This document shows, piece after piece, positions 41,861-49,926 of a stretch of DNA of 64,000 bases (position 1 is its first letter; each line of letters begins with the position of its first letter). The DNA is taken from positions 496,001-560,000 of the forward strand of contig JAHCKM010000004.1 of NCBI GenBank assembly GCA_026125795.1. Reading direction: 5' to 3'. Position numbers and translations under genes: made by a program. Below the pieces are notes generated by a model that was not told the DNA's origin, did no database searches, and saw only the letters and a program-made list of their open reading frames with translations. This DNA is from Burkholderiaceae bacterium (GTDB lineage Bacteria > Pseudomonadota > Gammaproteobacteria > Burkholderiales > Burkholderiaceae_C).

Positions 41861-42496
41861 GTGGACACCACCACCGAGCGCAGCACCTGGGCCGCGCGCA
41901 GCCACGAGCTGGCACAACTGATGTCGCGTTCGGCGCTGGGCGACCGCGACGCCTTCGCGCGCCTGTACGACCTGACCAGCGGTCACCTGTTCGCGGTGGT
42001 GCTGCGCATCCAGCGTGACCGCGCGTTGGCCGAAGACCTGCTGCAGGAGGTGTACGTCAACGTCTGGCGCGCAGTGGGCAGCTTCGATGCGGCGCAGTCG
42101 CAGCCGATGACCTGGCTCACCAGCATCGCACGCAACAAGGCCATCGACTCGCTGCGCCGCGCGCAGTCGCAGCCGGTGCTGCAGAGCGTGCACCGCGACG
42201 ACGATGACGACGACCGGCCGGATCTCGACCAGCAGATGGCCGACGAGTCGGCCGGCCCCGCGGACCTGCTGGCACAGGCGGGCGACGCGCGGCGCCTGAA
42301 CACCTGCATGCAGGGACTCAGCGCGGCGCAGCGCCAGAGCGTGGCGCTGGCGTTCTTCGACGGGCTGTCGCACGCCGAGGTGGCGGCGCACCTGCACCAG
42401 CCGCTGGGCACGGTGAAGAGCTGGGTGCGGCGCGCGCTGATGTCGCTGAAGGAGTGCCTGGAGCGTGCCGCACAGCGCGACGCGGTGGGAGTCTGA
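41861..42496 (+). CDS. ECF-type RNA polymerase sigma factor
   Basis: A 211-residue sigma-70 family member from a GTG start at 41861, with AGGAGAGG just upstream. Region 2 is DAFARLYDLTSGHLFAVVLRIQ-RDRALAEDLLQEVYVNVWR; region 4 is LSAAQRQSVALAFFDGLSHAEVAAHLHQPLGTVKSWVRRAL. A 30-residue acidic linker (DDDDDDRPDLDQQ) separates them. The group pairs with RskA-type anti-sigma factors, and one follows 26 bp downstream. Its regulon is unknown. Confidence 0.93.
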   Translation: MDTTTERSTWAARSHELAQLMSRSALGDRDAFARLYDLTSGHLFAVVLRIQRDRALAEDLLQEVYVNVWRAVGSFDAAQSQPMTWLTSIARNKAIDSLRRAQSQPVLQSVHRDDDDDDRPDLDQQMADESAGPADLLAQAGDARRLNTCMQGLSAAQRQSVALAFFDGLSHAEVAAHLHQPLGTVKSWVRRALMSLKECLERAAQRDAVGV

Positions 42497-42522
42497 GATG
42501 AAGAAGCCCGGGCGGTGCTGAC

Positions 42523-43233
42523 ATGGACTACGCCAAACCCGATCTCGCCGATGCGCTGGCCGCGCAATACGTGGCCGGCACGTTGCGCGGCCGCGCGCGC
42601 ACGCGCTTCGAATCCTTGCTGATCGCGCACGCGTCGCTGCGCGCCGCGGTGCGCCGCTGGCAGGACCGCCTGATTCCGCTCACCGCGGTGCTGCCGCCGC
42701 AGTCGCCGCCGCTGCGCGTGTGGCAGGGTGTGGAGCGCAAGCTGTGGCCGCAGCTCGCCGCGGCGGCCAAGCCGCTGCCGTGGCCACAGCGTGTCGGCGT
42801 CTGGCGCGCCGTGTCGGGTGTGGCGACCACCGCCGCATTCGCGCTGGCGCTGCTGCTGTCGGTACCCACGCCGCAGGCGCCGCCGATCGTCGTGGTGCTG
42901 CAGGGCACGGGCGACGCCGCACAGCCGCCGGGCTCGTTCGTGGCCAGCTTCTCGGCCGACGGGCGCTCGCTCGTCACGCGGCCGCTGCAACCGGTGGCGG
43001 TGCAGACCGATCGTGTGCTCGAGCTGTGGGCGGTGCCGCCGCAAGGTGCGCCGCGTTCGCTGGGCCTGATCTCCAGTAGCGGCGCCACCGTGATCGCGCG
43101 CGACAAGCTGCCGAAGGAAGTGCTGAACACGGCCAACACGTCGGCGCTCGCCGTCAGTGTCGAGCCGCCCGGCGGCTCGCCGAGCGGCGCGCCCACCGGG
43201 CCGGTGGTGTTCGCGGGCAAGTTGACGCTGTAG
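42523..43233 (+). CDS. RskA-type anti-sigma factor
   Basis: A 236-residue protein. The N-terminal 70 residues form the cytoplasmic anti-sigma domain (LAAQYVAGTLRGRARTRFE), one transmembrane helix lies at about 97-115 (SGVATTAAFALALLLSV) and the rest is a periplasmic anti-sigma-K domain (LELWAVPPQGAPRSLGLI, LAVSVEPPGGSPSGAPTGPV). It should hold the upstream ECF sigma factor inactive until an envelope signal triggers release. Confidence 0.9.
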   Translation: MDYAKPDLADALAAQYVAGTLRGRARTRFESLLIAHASLRAAVRRWQDRLIPLTAVLPPQSPPLRVWQGVERKLWPQLAAAAKPLPWPQRVGVWRAVSGVATTAAFALALLLSVPTPQAPPIVVVLQGTGDAAQPPGSFVASFSADGRSLVTRPLQPVAVQTDRVLELWAVPPQGAPRSLGLISSSGATVIARDKLPKEVLNTANTSALAVSVEPPGGSPSGAPTGPVVFAGKLTL

Positions 43234-43300
43234 GCGGTTTTGCGCGTTCCGGGGGGCGCGGCGGGCGCCGCGTGGCCTGCATCTTGCAGCCTGTGGCGCC

Positions 43301-43933
43301 GTGAGCAACAGCGGCGACTTGGTGCTGGCCGTCATCACCGCGGCGGCCACGGTGCCCGACCTCGACGACGAGGACGGCTGGGCCGAGGCCGACCGCCTGC
43401 GCGTGCTGGTGGGCGGCCTGCGCGATGCTGGCTACCGCGTCGGTGCCGTGCTGCCGGCCGACGCCGATCTGCACGATCGATTGACCGCGCTCGCACCCGA
43501 CGTGCTGGTGGTCGACGCCGAGAGCGGCGCGCGCGACGCGATCGAGCACGTGGTGTGGGCATCGCGCGATGCGCCGCGTCCGATCGTGCTGTTCACCGAC
43601 GAGCACGACCCCACACACGTGCGCGAGGCGGTGGCGCAGGGTGTGGTGGCCTACGTGGTGGCCGGCATGGCACCCGAGCGCGTGCGCCCGGTGATCGACG
43701 TGGCGATCGCGCGCTTCGAGCACGAGCGCGCCTTGCGCGTACAGGCCGCGCGCGGGCGCGAGCGTGACAAGGCGCAGGTGATCGTGGCGCGCGCCAAGCA
43801 ACTGCTGATGACGCGTCATCAGTTGAGCGAGCCCGAGGCCTATGCGCGTCTGCGTCGCACGGCGATGAACCAGGGGCTCACCGTGGCGGAGGTTGCACAG
43901 CGGCTGCTCGAGGTGGGCGACTTGTTCGGCTGA
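43301..43933 (+). CDS. NasT-like ANTAR response regulator
   Basis: A 210-residue protein from a GTG start. The receiver-like domain (about 8-130) has DVLVVDAESGARD with a possible phospho-Asp, but the usual conserved Lys near AYVVAGM is missing. The ANTAR RNA-binding domain (about 140-205) is KAQVIVARAKQLLMTRHQLSEPEAYARLRRTAMNQGLTVAEVAQRL. NasT-type ANTAR proteins bind leader hairpins of nitrate genes and prevent termination. A σ54-type promoter, hexaloop hairpin and terminator lie directly downstream, an obvious target. Confidence 0.92.
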   Translation: MSNSGDLVLAVITAAATVPDLDDEDGWAEADRLRVLVGGLRDAGYRVGAVLPADADLHDRLTALAPDVLVVDAESGARDAIEHVVWASRDAPRPIVLFTDEHDPTHVREAVAQGVVAYVVAGMAPERVRPVIDVAIARFEHERALRVQAARGRERDKAQVIVARAKQLLMTRHQLSEPEAYARLRRTAMNQGLTVAEVAQRLLEVGDLFG

Positions 43934-43981
43934 AGCACGCTCGATCGGGTGAAGCGTGCGGCCGCGCGGCCACCGCGTGGC

Positions 43982-44025
43982 GCACGTTTGGTGCGCTGCA
44001 CCGCGCCGGCATGCCGGATTGGTGC
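43982..44025. promoter_or_regulatory. Cluster of GCAC/GGTGC half-sites (candidate NtrC enhancer)
   Basis: GCAC 43982, GGTGC 43990, GCACC 43998 and GGTGC 44021 lie 50-95 bp upstream of a -24/-12 promoter. GCGCAC-GTTTG-GTGCGC is a perfect palindrome. NtrC sites are built from GCAC and GTGC halves, but the spacing (5 nt here, about 7 in the consensus) is off. Confidence 0.35.
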
Positions 44026-44076
44026 GCCGGGCCGCGTGTTGAGCAGAAAGTCACGGGCCCGCCCCGGGCATAGCCC

Positions 44077-44092
44077 TGGCACGCGGCTTGCG
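44077..44092 (+). promoter_or_regulatory. Sigma-54 promoter of the nitrate ABC/cytochrome operon
   Basis: TGGCAC-N5-TTGCG matches the -24/-12 consensus TGGCAC-N5-TTGC exactly. The predicted transcription start near 44103 falls at the foot of the hexaloop hairpin. The same TGGCA-N6-TTGCGAG sequence recurs before narK. Confidence 0.85.
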
Positions 44093-44102
44093 AGATGAGG
44101 CC

Positions 44103-44212
44103 TGCGGTTCAACGGCGAACCGCGTCGTGAAATTCGAACCCTCGGGGTTCAGGACAAAGGCGTCCGATGGTCGTGCTGCGCGAGCGCACGGTCACGGGCG
44201 CCTTCTTGTTTT
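44103..44212 (+). ncRNA. ANTAR-responsive leader RNA of the nitrate operon
   Basis: From the predicted start, GCGGTTC-AACGGC-GAACCGC forms a 7-bp hairpin with a hexaloop that has A at position 1 and G at 4, the two bases conserved in ANTAR-bound RNA loops. A second hairpin GAACC/GGTTC (44136-44150) can also pair with arms of the first. A terminator follows at 44157-44212. This is the layout of the nasF leader controlled by NasR: the ANTAR protein would stabilise the hairpins and stop termination. The second loop is not a hexaloop, so the tandem motif is incomplete. Confidence 0.7.
44157..44212 (+). terminator. Leader terminator upstream of first NrtA-like gene
   Basis: AAGGCGTCCG (44157-66) pairs with CGGGCGCCTT (44195-204) over 10 bp including one G-T, with a nested GTGC/GCAC stem inside, followed by CTTGTTTT. 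It precedes the coding start by 36 nt, so transcription must read through it for expression. Confidence 0.8.
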
Positions 44213-44247
44213 GGCACCGATCAGTTCGTCAGGCAAAGGCTCGCACG

Positions 44248-45546
44248 GTGCATCGTTCGATCGTTCCGGTCCAGGACACTCGAGACAAGCGTCCACGAGC
44301 GCTCGATCTCACGCGGCGCCGCTGGCTGCAGGCGGCCGCGGCCATCGGCGCCGCCGCGGGCACACCGCAGCGCCACGCCTGGGCGCTCGGCTCCGACGCA
44401 CCGGAGAAGACGGAGGTGAAGGTCGGTTTCATGCCGCTCACCGACTGCGCCAGCATCGTGATGGCCTCGGTGCTCGGCCTCGACAAGAAGTACGGCATCC
44501 GGATCGTTCCCACGCGCGAGGCCAGCTGGGCAGGCGTGCGCGACAAGCTCGTCAGCGGCGAGCTCGACATGGCGCACGTGCTCTACGGCCTGGTGTACGG
44601 CGTGCACATGGGCGTGGGTGGCCCGAAGAAGGACATGGCCGTGCTGATGACGATCAGCAACAACGGCCAGGGCCTGACGCTGTCGCGCAAGCTCGCCGAC
44701 AAGGGCGCGGTCAACGTCGAGACGCTGGCCCGGCTGATGGCTGCGGAGCAGCGCGTCTACACCTTCGCGCAGACCTTCCCCACCGGCACACACGCGATGT
44801 GGTTGAACTACTGGCTGGCCAGCGCGGGCATCGATCCGCTTCGCGGCGCCCGCGTGATCACCGTGCCGCCGCCGCAGATGGTGGCCAGCATGCGGCGCGG
44901 CCACGTGGATGGCTTCAGCGTCGGCGAGCCGTGGAACCACCGCGCCATCATCGATGGCATCGGCATCTCCGCGGCCACCAGCCAGGACGTCTGGAAGGAC
45001 CACCCGGAGAAGGTGGTCGGCACGACCGGCGAATTCGTCGCGCGGCATCCCAACACCTGCCGCGCCGTGATCATGGCCGTGCTGGAGGCCAGCCGCTGGA
45101 TCGACGCCAGCGTGCACAACAAGCTGAGGATGGCCGAGACCATCGCCGCCAAGGGCTACGTCAACACCAGCGTCGAGGCGATCAACCAGCGCATCCTCGG
45201 CCGCTACCAGGACGGCCTGGGCCGCACCTGGGACGACCCCAACCACATGAAGTTCTTCGCCGACGGCGCGGTCAACTATCCGTACCTGTCCGACGGCATG
45301 TGGTTCCTCACGCAGCACAAGCGCTGGGGGCTGCTCGCCGAGCATCCCGATTATCTCGGCGTCGCGCGCGCGGTGCAGCAGACCGCGCTGTACCGCGAGG
45401 CGGCGGCGCAGGTGGGCGTGGCCGTACCCGGAAGCGACATGCGCACCAGCCGCCTGATCGACGGCATCGAGTGGAGCGGCAACGAGCCGGCCGCCTACGC
45501 CGACGGCTTTTCCATCCGCGCACTGCCGGCACAGGCGTACGCCTAG
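44248..45546 (+). CDS. NrtA-like nitrate/nitrite-binding protein 1
   Basis: About 432 residues of the NrtA/CmpA/NasS family (KVGFMPLTDCASIVMASVLGLD, VPPPQMVASMRRGHVDGFSVGEPWN, HPEKVVGTTGEFVARHPNTC). A start at GTG 44248 is chosen since an upstream ATG (44167) lies inside the terminator. LTRRRWLQAAAAIGAAAG is a Tat-like signal, so export is favoured. Still, the adjacent NasT-like gene makes a NasS-like sensing role worth testing; NasS proteins are NrtA relatives without signal peptides. A second NrtA-like gene follows after 96 bp. Confidence 0.85.
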   Translation: MHRSIVPVQDTRDKRPRALDLTRRRWLQAAAAIGAAAGTPQRHAWALGSDAPEKTEVKVGFMPLTDCASIVMASVLGLDKKYGIRIVPTREASWAGVRDKLVSGELDMAHVLYGLVYGVHMGVGGPKKDMAVLMTISNNGQGLTLSRKLADKGAVNVETLARLMAAEQRVYTFAQTFPTGTHAMWLNYWLASAGIDPLRGARVITVPPPQMVASMRRGHVDGFSVGEPWNHRAIIDGIGISAATSQDVWKDHPEKVVGTTGEFVARHPNTCRAVIMAVLEASRWIDASVHNKLRMAETIAAKGYVNTSVEAINQRILGRYQDGLGRTWDDPNHMKFFADGAVNYPYLSDGMWFLTQHKRWGLLAEHPDYLGVARAVQQTALYREAAAQVGVAVPGSDMRTSRLIDGIEWSGNEPAAYADGFSIRALPAQAYA

Positions 45547-45642
45547 CGAGTCAATCGGTGGACAGTCTTCGCGCCCATCGCTGCCGTTTCGTTTCATCTC
45601 CCGACCATACCGATCGAATCACTGACTGAAGGAGCCATCGCC

Positions 45643-47022
45643 ATGAACTCGCCCCTCCGCAACGACCGCCGCCGCCTCGTTGGTGCCGCCCTTGCCGGTG
45701 CCGCCGCGGCCGCGGGCCTCGGCTTGCCGCGCTCCGCGCAGGCACAGAAGAAGGCCTATCCCGAGAAGGAGTCGCTGAAGTTCGGCTTCATCAAGCTCAC
45801 CGACTGCGCGCCGCTGGTCATCGCCTACGAGAAGCGCTTCTTCGAGGACGAAGGGCTGAGCGTCACGATCGAGGCGCAGGCCAACTGGAAGGTGCTGCTC
45901 GATCGCGTGATCGACGGGCAGCTCGACGGCGCGCACATGCTCGCCGGGCAGCCGCTGGGCGCCAGCATCGGCTTCGGCACCAAGGCCGACGTGATCACCG
46001 CCTTCAGCATGGACCTGAACGGCAACGCGGTCACCGTCTCCAACGAGGTCTGGAACGACCTCAAGCCGCTGCTGCCCACGGCCGACGGCAAGGTGCAGCA
46101 CCCGATCAAGGCCGAGTACCTGAAGAAGGTGGTCGACAAGTGGAAGGCCGCCGGCAAGCCCTTCAAGATGGGCATGGTCTTCCCGGTCTCGACGCACAAC
46201 TACGAACTGCGCTACTGGCTCGCCGCCGGCGGCCTGCACCCGGGCTTCTACACGCCAAGCGACGTCACCGGCACCGTCAAGGGCGACGTGTTGATCTCGG
46301 TGACGCCGCCGCCACAGATGCCGGCCACGATGGAGGCCGGCACCATCAACGGCTACTGCGTGGGCGAGCCCTGGAACCAGCAGGCGGTGTTCAAGGGCAT
46401 CGGCGTGCCGGTGATCACCGACCACCAGATCCAGGCGCACAACCCCGAGAAGGTGTTCGGCGTCACGCAGGGCTGGGCCGACAAACATCCGAACACCCAC
46501 GTCGCCGTGGTGAAGGCGCTGATCCGCGCCGGCATGTGGCTCGATGCGTCGATGGCCAACCGCATCGAGGCGGTGAAGATCCTGTCCAAGCCCAACTACG
46601 TGGGCGCCGATGCGGCGGTGATCGCCAATAGCATGACGGGCACCTTCGAGTTCGAGAAGGGCGACAAGCGCCCGGCGCCCGATTTCAACGTCTTCTTCCG
46701 CAACCACGCGACCTACCCGTTCTACAGCGACGCCATCTGGTACCTGACGCAGATGCGCCGCTGGGGCCAGATCGCCGAGTCCAAGCCCGACAGCTGGTAC
46801 TTCGAGACCGCGAAGAAGGTCTACCGCCCCGACATCTACCTGCAGGCGGCCAAGGCGCTGATCGCCGAAGGTAAGGCCAAGGAAGGCGACTTCCCGATGA
46901 AGTCCGACGGCTTCAAGGGCCAGCAGGGCGGCTTCATCGACGGCATCGTCTACGACGGCCGCAAGCCCAACGAGTACCTGGGCAAATTCAAGATCGGCCT
47001 GAAGTCCGCGGACAAGGCCTGA
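45643..47022 (+). CDS. nrtA: NrtA-like nitrate/nitrite-binding protein 2
   Basis: A 459-residue periplasmic binding protein. A Tat-type signal ([21 protein letters not shown], cleavage near AQA) is followed by [53 protein letters not shown] and [16 protein letters not shown], all as in NrtA. AAGGAG lies upstream of ATG 45643. It delivers nitrate to the permease encoded 22 bp later. Confidence 0.94.
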   Translation: MNSPLRNDRRRLVGAALAGAAAAAGLGLPRSAQAQKKAYPEKESLKFGFIKLTDCAPLVIAYEKRFFEDEGLSVTIEAQANWKVLLDRVIDGQLDGAHMLAGQPLGASIGFGTKADVITAFSMDLNGNAVTVSNEVWNDLKPLLPTADGKVQHPIKAEYLKKVVDKWKAAGKPFKMGMVFPVSTHNYELRYWLAAGGLHPGFYTPSDVTGTVKGDVLISVTPPPQMPATMEAGTINGYCVGEPWNQQAVFKGIGVPVITDHQIQAHNPEKVFGVTQGWADKHPNTHVAVVKALIRAGMWLDASMANRIEAVKILSKPNYVGADAAVIANSMTGTFEFEKGDKRPAPDFNVFFRNHATYPFYSDAIWYLTQMRRWGQIAESKPDSWYFETAKKVYRPDIYLQAAKALIAEGKAKEGDFPMKSDGFKGQQGGFIDGIVYDGRKPNEYLGKFKIGLKSADKA

Positions 47023-47043
47023 CCTCACGAGGGACCTCTCACC

Positions 47044-48009
47044 ATGCAAGCGATCCTAAGATTCATCGGCGGCGGCCGCGCCGATCCGCGCGAGGCCGCG
47101 CGCGCGCTGATGCTGTCGGCGGGCGTGCCCGTCATCGCGTTCGCGCTGTTCCTGCTGCTGTGGTCGGCGCTGGCCGCGCGCATCCAGACCAGCCTGGGCG
47201 CGGTGCCCGGCCCGGTGGCCGTGGTGCAGCAGGCCAAGGCCCTGTGGGACGACCATGTGGCCGAACGTGCTCGCCGCGCCGCCTTCTACGAGCGCCAGGA
47301 GGCGCGCATCCAGGAGCGTCTGGCGGCCGAGCCCGGCTACGTGCCCACCCGCCCGGCCTACACCGGCAAGCCGACCTATCTCGACCAGATCGGCACCAGC
47401 CTGTTCACGGTGTTCGCCGGCTTCGTGCTGGCCTCGCTGGTGGCGGTGCCGCTGGGCATCCTGGCCGGCTCGTCGAAGATCGTGCAGGCGGCGATCAACC
47501 CGATCGTGCAGATTTTCAGGCCGGTGTCGCCGCTGGCCTGGCTGCCGATCGTGACGCTGATCGTCAGTGCGCTGTACGTCACCAGCGGGCCGCCGCTGTT
47601 CGAGAAGTCATTCCTGATCTCCGCGATCACGGTCACGCTGTGCTCGCTGTGGCCGACGCTGATCAACACCGCGGTCGGCGTGACCTCGGTCGACCGCGAT
47701 CTGGTCAACGTGGGCCGCGTGCTGCAGCTGCCGCTGCTGACGCGGGTGCGCAAGATCATCCTGCCGTCGGCGCTGCCGTTCATCTTCACCGGCATGCGGC
47801 TGTCGCTCGGCGTGGGCTGGATGGTGCTGATCGCCGCTGAGATGCTGGCGCAGAACCCGGGCCTGGGCAAGTTCGTCTGGGACGAGTTCCAGAACGGCAG
47901 CTCCGATTCGCTCGGCCGCATCCTGGTCGCCGTCTTCACGATCGGCATCATCGGCTTCGGCCTGGACCGCGTGATGCTGCTGGCGCAGCAGCTCGCGGCC
48001 AAGCGCTGA
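47044..48009 (+). CDS. nrtB: Nitrate ABC transporter permease NrtB
   Basis: A 321-residue inner membrane permease. A first helix (27-45) is followed by a charged, partly coiled periplasmic or loop insert ([30 protein letters not shown]) and then five helices. [16 protein letters not shown] and the coupling loop [32 protein letters not shown] are NrtB-typical. It lies between the binding protein and the fused ATPase gene. Confidence 0.94.
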   Translation: MQAILRFIGGGRADPREAARALMLSAGVPVIAFALFLLLWSALAARIQTSLGAVPGPVAVVQQAKALWDDHVAERARRAAFYERQEARIQERLAAEPGYVPTRPAYTGKPTYLDQIGTSLFTVFAGFVLASLVAVPLGILAGSSKIVQAAINPIVQIFRPVSPLAWLPIVTLIVSALYVTSGPPLFEKSFLISAITVTLCSLWPTLINTAVGVTSVDRDLVNVGRVLQLPLLTRVRKIILPSALPFIFTGMRLSLGVGWMVLIAAEMLAQNPGLGKFVWDEFQNGSSDSLGRILVAVFTIGIIGFGLDRVMLLAQQLAAKR

Positions 48010-48023
48010 AGCGGAGGTTCGCG

Positions 48024-49895
48024 ATGGAATTCGCCATCAAGAGCCTGCACGGCGCCGCCGCGCGTGCCCCGCTGGCGCGCACGCAAGCGCGCGCCGCTGC
48101 CGCCCCCGCGTTGCAGCCGGTGAGCGCCGCGGCCGCGCTCGAGCTGCGCGGCATCGCCAAGGGCTACGGCAGCGGCCGCGGCCGCAGCGAAGTGCTGCAC
48201 GACGTGAACCTGCGCATCGAGCCCGGTGAGTTCGTCGCCATCGTCGGCTTCTCGGGCAGCGGCAAAACCACGCTCGTCAACCTGCTGGCCGGACTCACCA
48301 CGCCCGATGCCGGGCAGGCGCTCCACCTGGGGCAGCCGATCACCGGGCCGGGGCCCGATCGCGGCGTCGTGTTCCAGAGCTACTCGCTGATGCCCTGGCT
48401 CACGGTGCGCGAGAACGTCGCGCTCGCGGTCGACCGCGTGTTCGCTTCCGACGTCGCGGCGGCGCGTGCCGAGCGCGTGAAGCGCTACGTGTCGATGGTG
48501 GGCCTGTCGGCCGCAGTGGACAAGAAGCCGGCGCAGCTTTCGGGCGGCATGCGCCAGCGCGTGGCGGTGGCGCGCGCGCTGGCCACCGACCCCGACGTGC
48601 TGCTGCTCGACGAGCCGCTGTCGGCGCTCGATGCGCTGACGCGCGCGCAGCTGCAGGACGAGATCGTGCGCATCTGGGGCGAGAACCGCAAGACGGTGCT
48701 GCTGATCACCAACGACGTCGACGAGGCGCTGATGCTCGCCGACCGCGTGATCCCGCTGGAGATCGGGCCGCGCGCCAAGCTCGGTCCTTCGTTCGCGGTC
48801 GACATCGAGCGGCCGCGCGACCGGCTGGCGATGAACCACGACGCGCGCTTCCGGCAACTGCGCGGCCAGATCACGCAATACCTGCTCGACATGGCACACG
48901 CACACGCCGGCACGCGCAGCGCCGAGGTGATCGCGCTGCCGGCGCTGAAGCCCGCTGCGCTGCACGCGGCGCCGAGCAAGACGCTGCCCGAGCTGCTGCG
49001 CATGCGCCATGCGGACCTGGCCGCGTGCATCGAAGCCGAGGCCAGGGCGCAGGCGCTGCCGGACCACCCAGCGGCTCCGTCCGGCGGCGAAGGCGGCGCC
49101 GCGCGCAGCCACGACGATCGTTTTGCCGAGTTCTCGCGGGTGGTCAAGGTCTACCCGACACCGGCCGGCCCGCAGGCGGTGGTGGACGGCTTCGAGCTGA
49201 AGATCGCCAAGGGCGAGTTCGTCTCGCTGATCGGCCATTCGGGCTGCGGCAAGTCCACCGTGCTGTCGATGATGGCCGGCCTCGCCGAGATCAGCGAAGG
49301 CGTGATCGTGCTCGACGGGCGCGAGGTGCGCGATGCCGGTCCCGACCGCGGCCTGGTCTTCCAATCGCCCAGCCTCGTGCCGTGGCTGACCGCGTTCGAC
49401 AACGTCATGCTCGGTGTGGCGCGCGTGTTTCCGCATGCCACGCCAGCCGAGCGCGCCGACACGGCGGGCTACTACCTGCAGCGCGTGGGCCTCGGCTCGG
49501 CGATGAAGAAGAAGGCGAGCGAGCTGTCCAACGGCATGAAGCAGCGCGTGGGCATCGCGCGCGCCTTCGCGCTGCAGCCCAAGCTGCTGCTGCTCGACGA
49601 GCCGTTCGGCATGCTCGACGCGCTGACGCGCTGGGAGCTGCAAGAGGTGCTGATGGAGGTGTGGGCGCGCAACCGCGTCACCGCGATCATGGTCACGCAC
49701 GACGTCGACGAGGCGATCCTGCTGGCCGACCGCGTGGTGATGATGACCAACGGCCCGCGCGCCAAGGTCGGCCGCGTGATGGAGGTGCCGCTGCCGCGTC
49801 CGCGCAGCCGCGAAGCCCTGCTCGCGCACCCGCGCTACTACGAGTTGCGCGAGGAGCTGCTCGGCTTCCTGGAGAGCTGCGGGCACCAGCACTGA
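48024..49895 (+). CDS. Nitrate ABC transporter, tandem ATPase NrtC-NrtD fusion
   Basis: A 623-residue protein with two ATPase domains. Domain 1 (about 38-270): Walker [10 protein letters not shown] at 75-83, signature LSGGMRQR, Walker [12 protein letters not shown]. Domain 2 (about 365-615): Walker [10 protein letters not shown] near 404, signature LSNGMKQR (Asn for the usual first Gly), Walker [12 protein letters not shown]. Instead of the NrtA-like regulatory domain of cyanobacterial NrtC, a 95-residue Ala-rich linker joins them. One chain supplies both ATP sites. Confidence 0.92.
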   Translation: MEFAIKSLHGAAARAPLARTQARAAAAPALQPVSAAAALELRGIAKGYGSGRGRSEVLHDVNLRIEPGEFVAIVGFSGSGKTTLVNLLAGLTTPDAGQALHLGQPITGPGPDRGVVFQSYSLMPWLTVRENVALAVDRVFASDVAAARAERVKRYVSMVGLSAAVDKKPAQLSGGMRQRVAVARALATDPDVLLLDEPLSALDALTRAQLQDEIVRIWGENRKTVLLITNDVDEALMLADRVIPLEIGPRAKLGPSFAVDIERPRDRLAMNHDARFRQLRGQITQYLLDMAHAHAGTRSAEVIALPALKPAALHAAPSKTLPELLRMRHADLAACIEAEARAQALPDHPAAPSGGEGGAARSHDDRFAEFSRVVKVYPTPAGPQAVVDGFELKIAKGEFVSLIGHSGCGKSTVLSMMAGLAEISEGVIVLDGREVRDAGPDRGLVFQSPSLVPWLTAFDNVMLGVARVFPHATPAERADTAGYYLQRVGLGSAMKKKASELSNGMKQRVGIARAFALQPKLLLLDEPFGMLDALTRWELQEVLMEVWARNRVTAIMVTHDVDEAILLADRVVMMTNGPRAKVGRVMEVPLPRPRSREALLAHPRYYELREELLGFLESCGHQH

Positions 49896-49926
49896 GGCCG
49901 TCCCTTCGCCGCCGCAGTACACAGGC

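Noticed and set aside
44167-44247. Upstream ATG (44167) as start of the first NrtA-like protein
   Set aside because: It lies one base past the terminator's 5' arm (44157-44166), so the extra 27 codons would cover most of the leader terminator; GTG 44248 gives a normal signal peptide.
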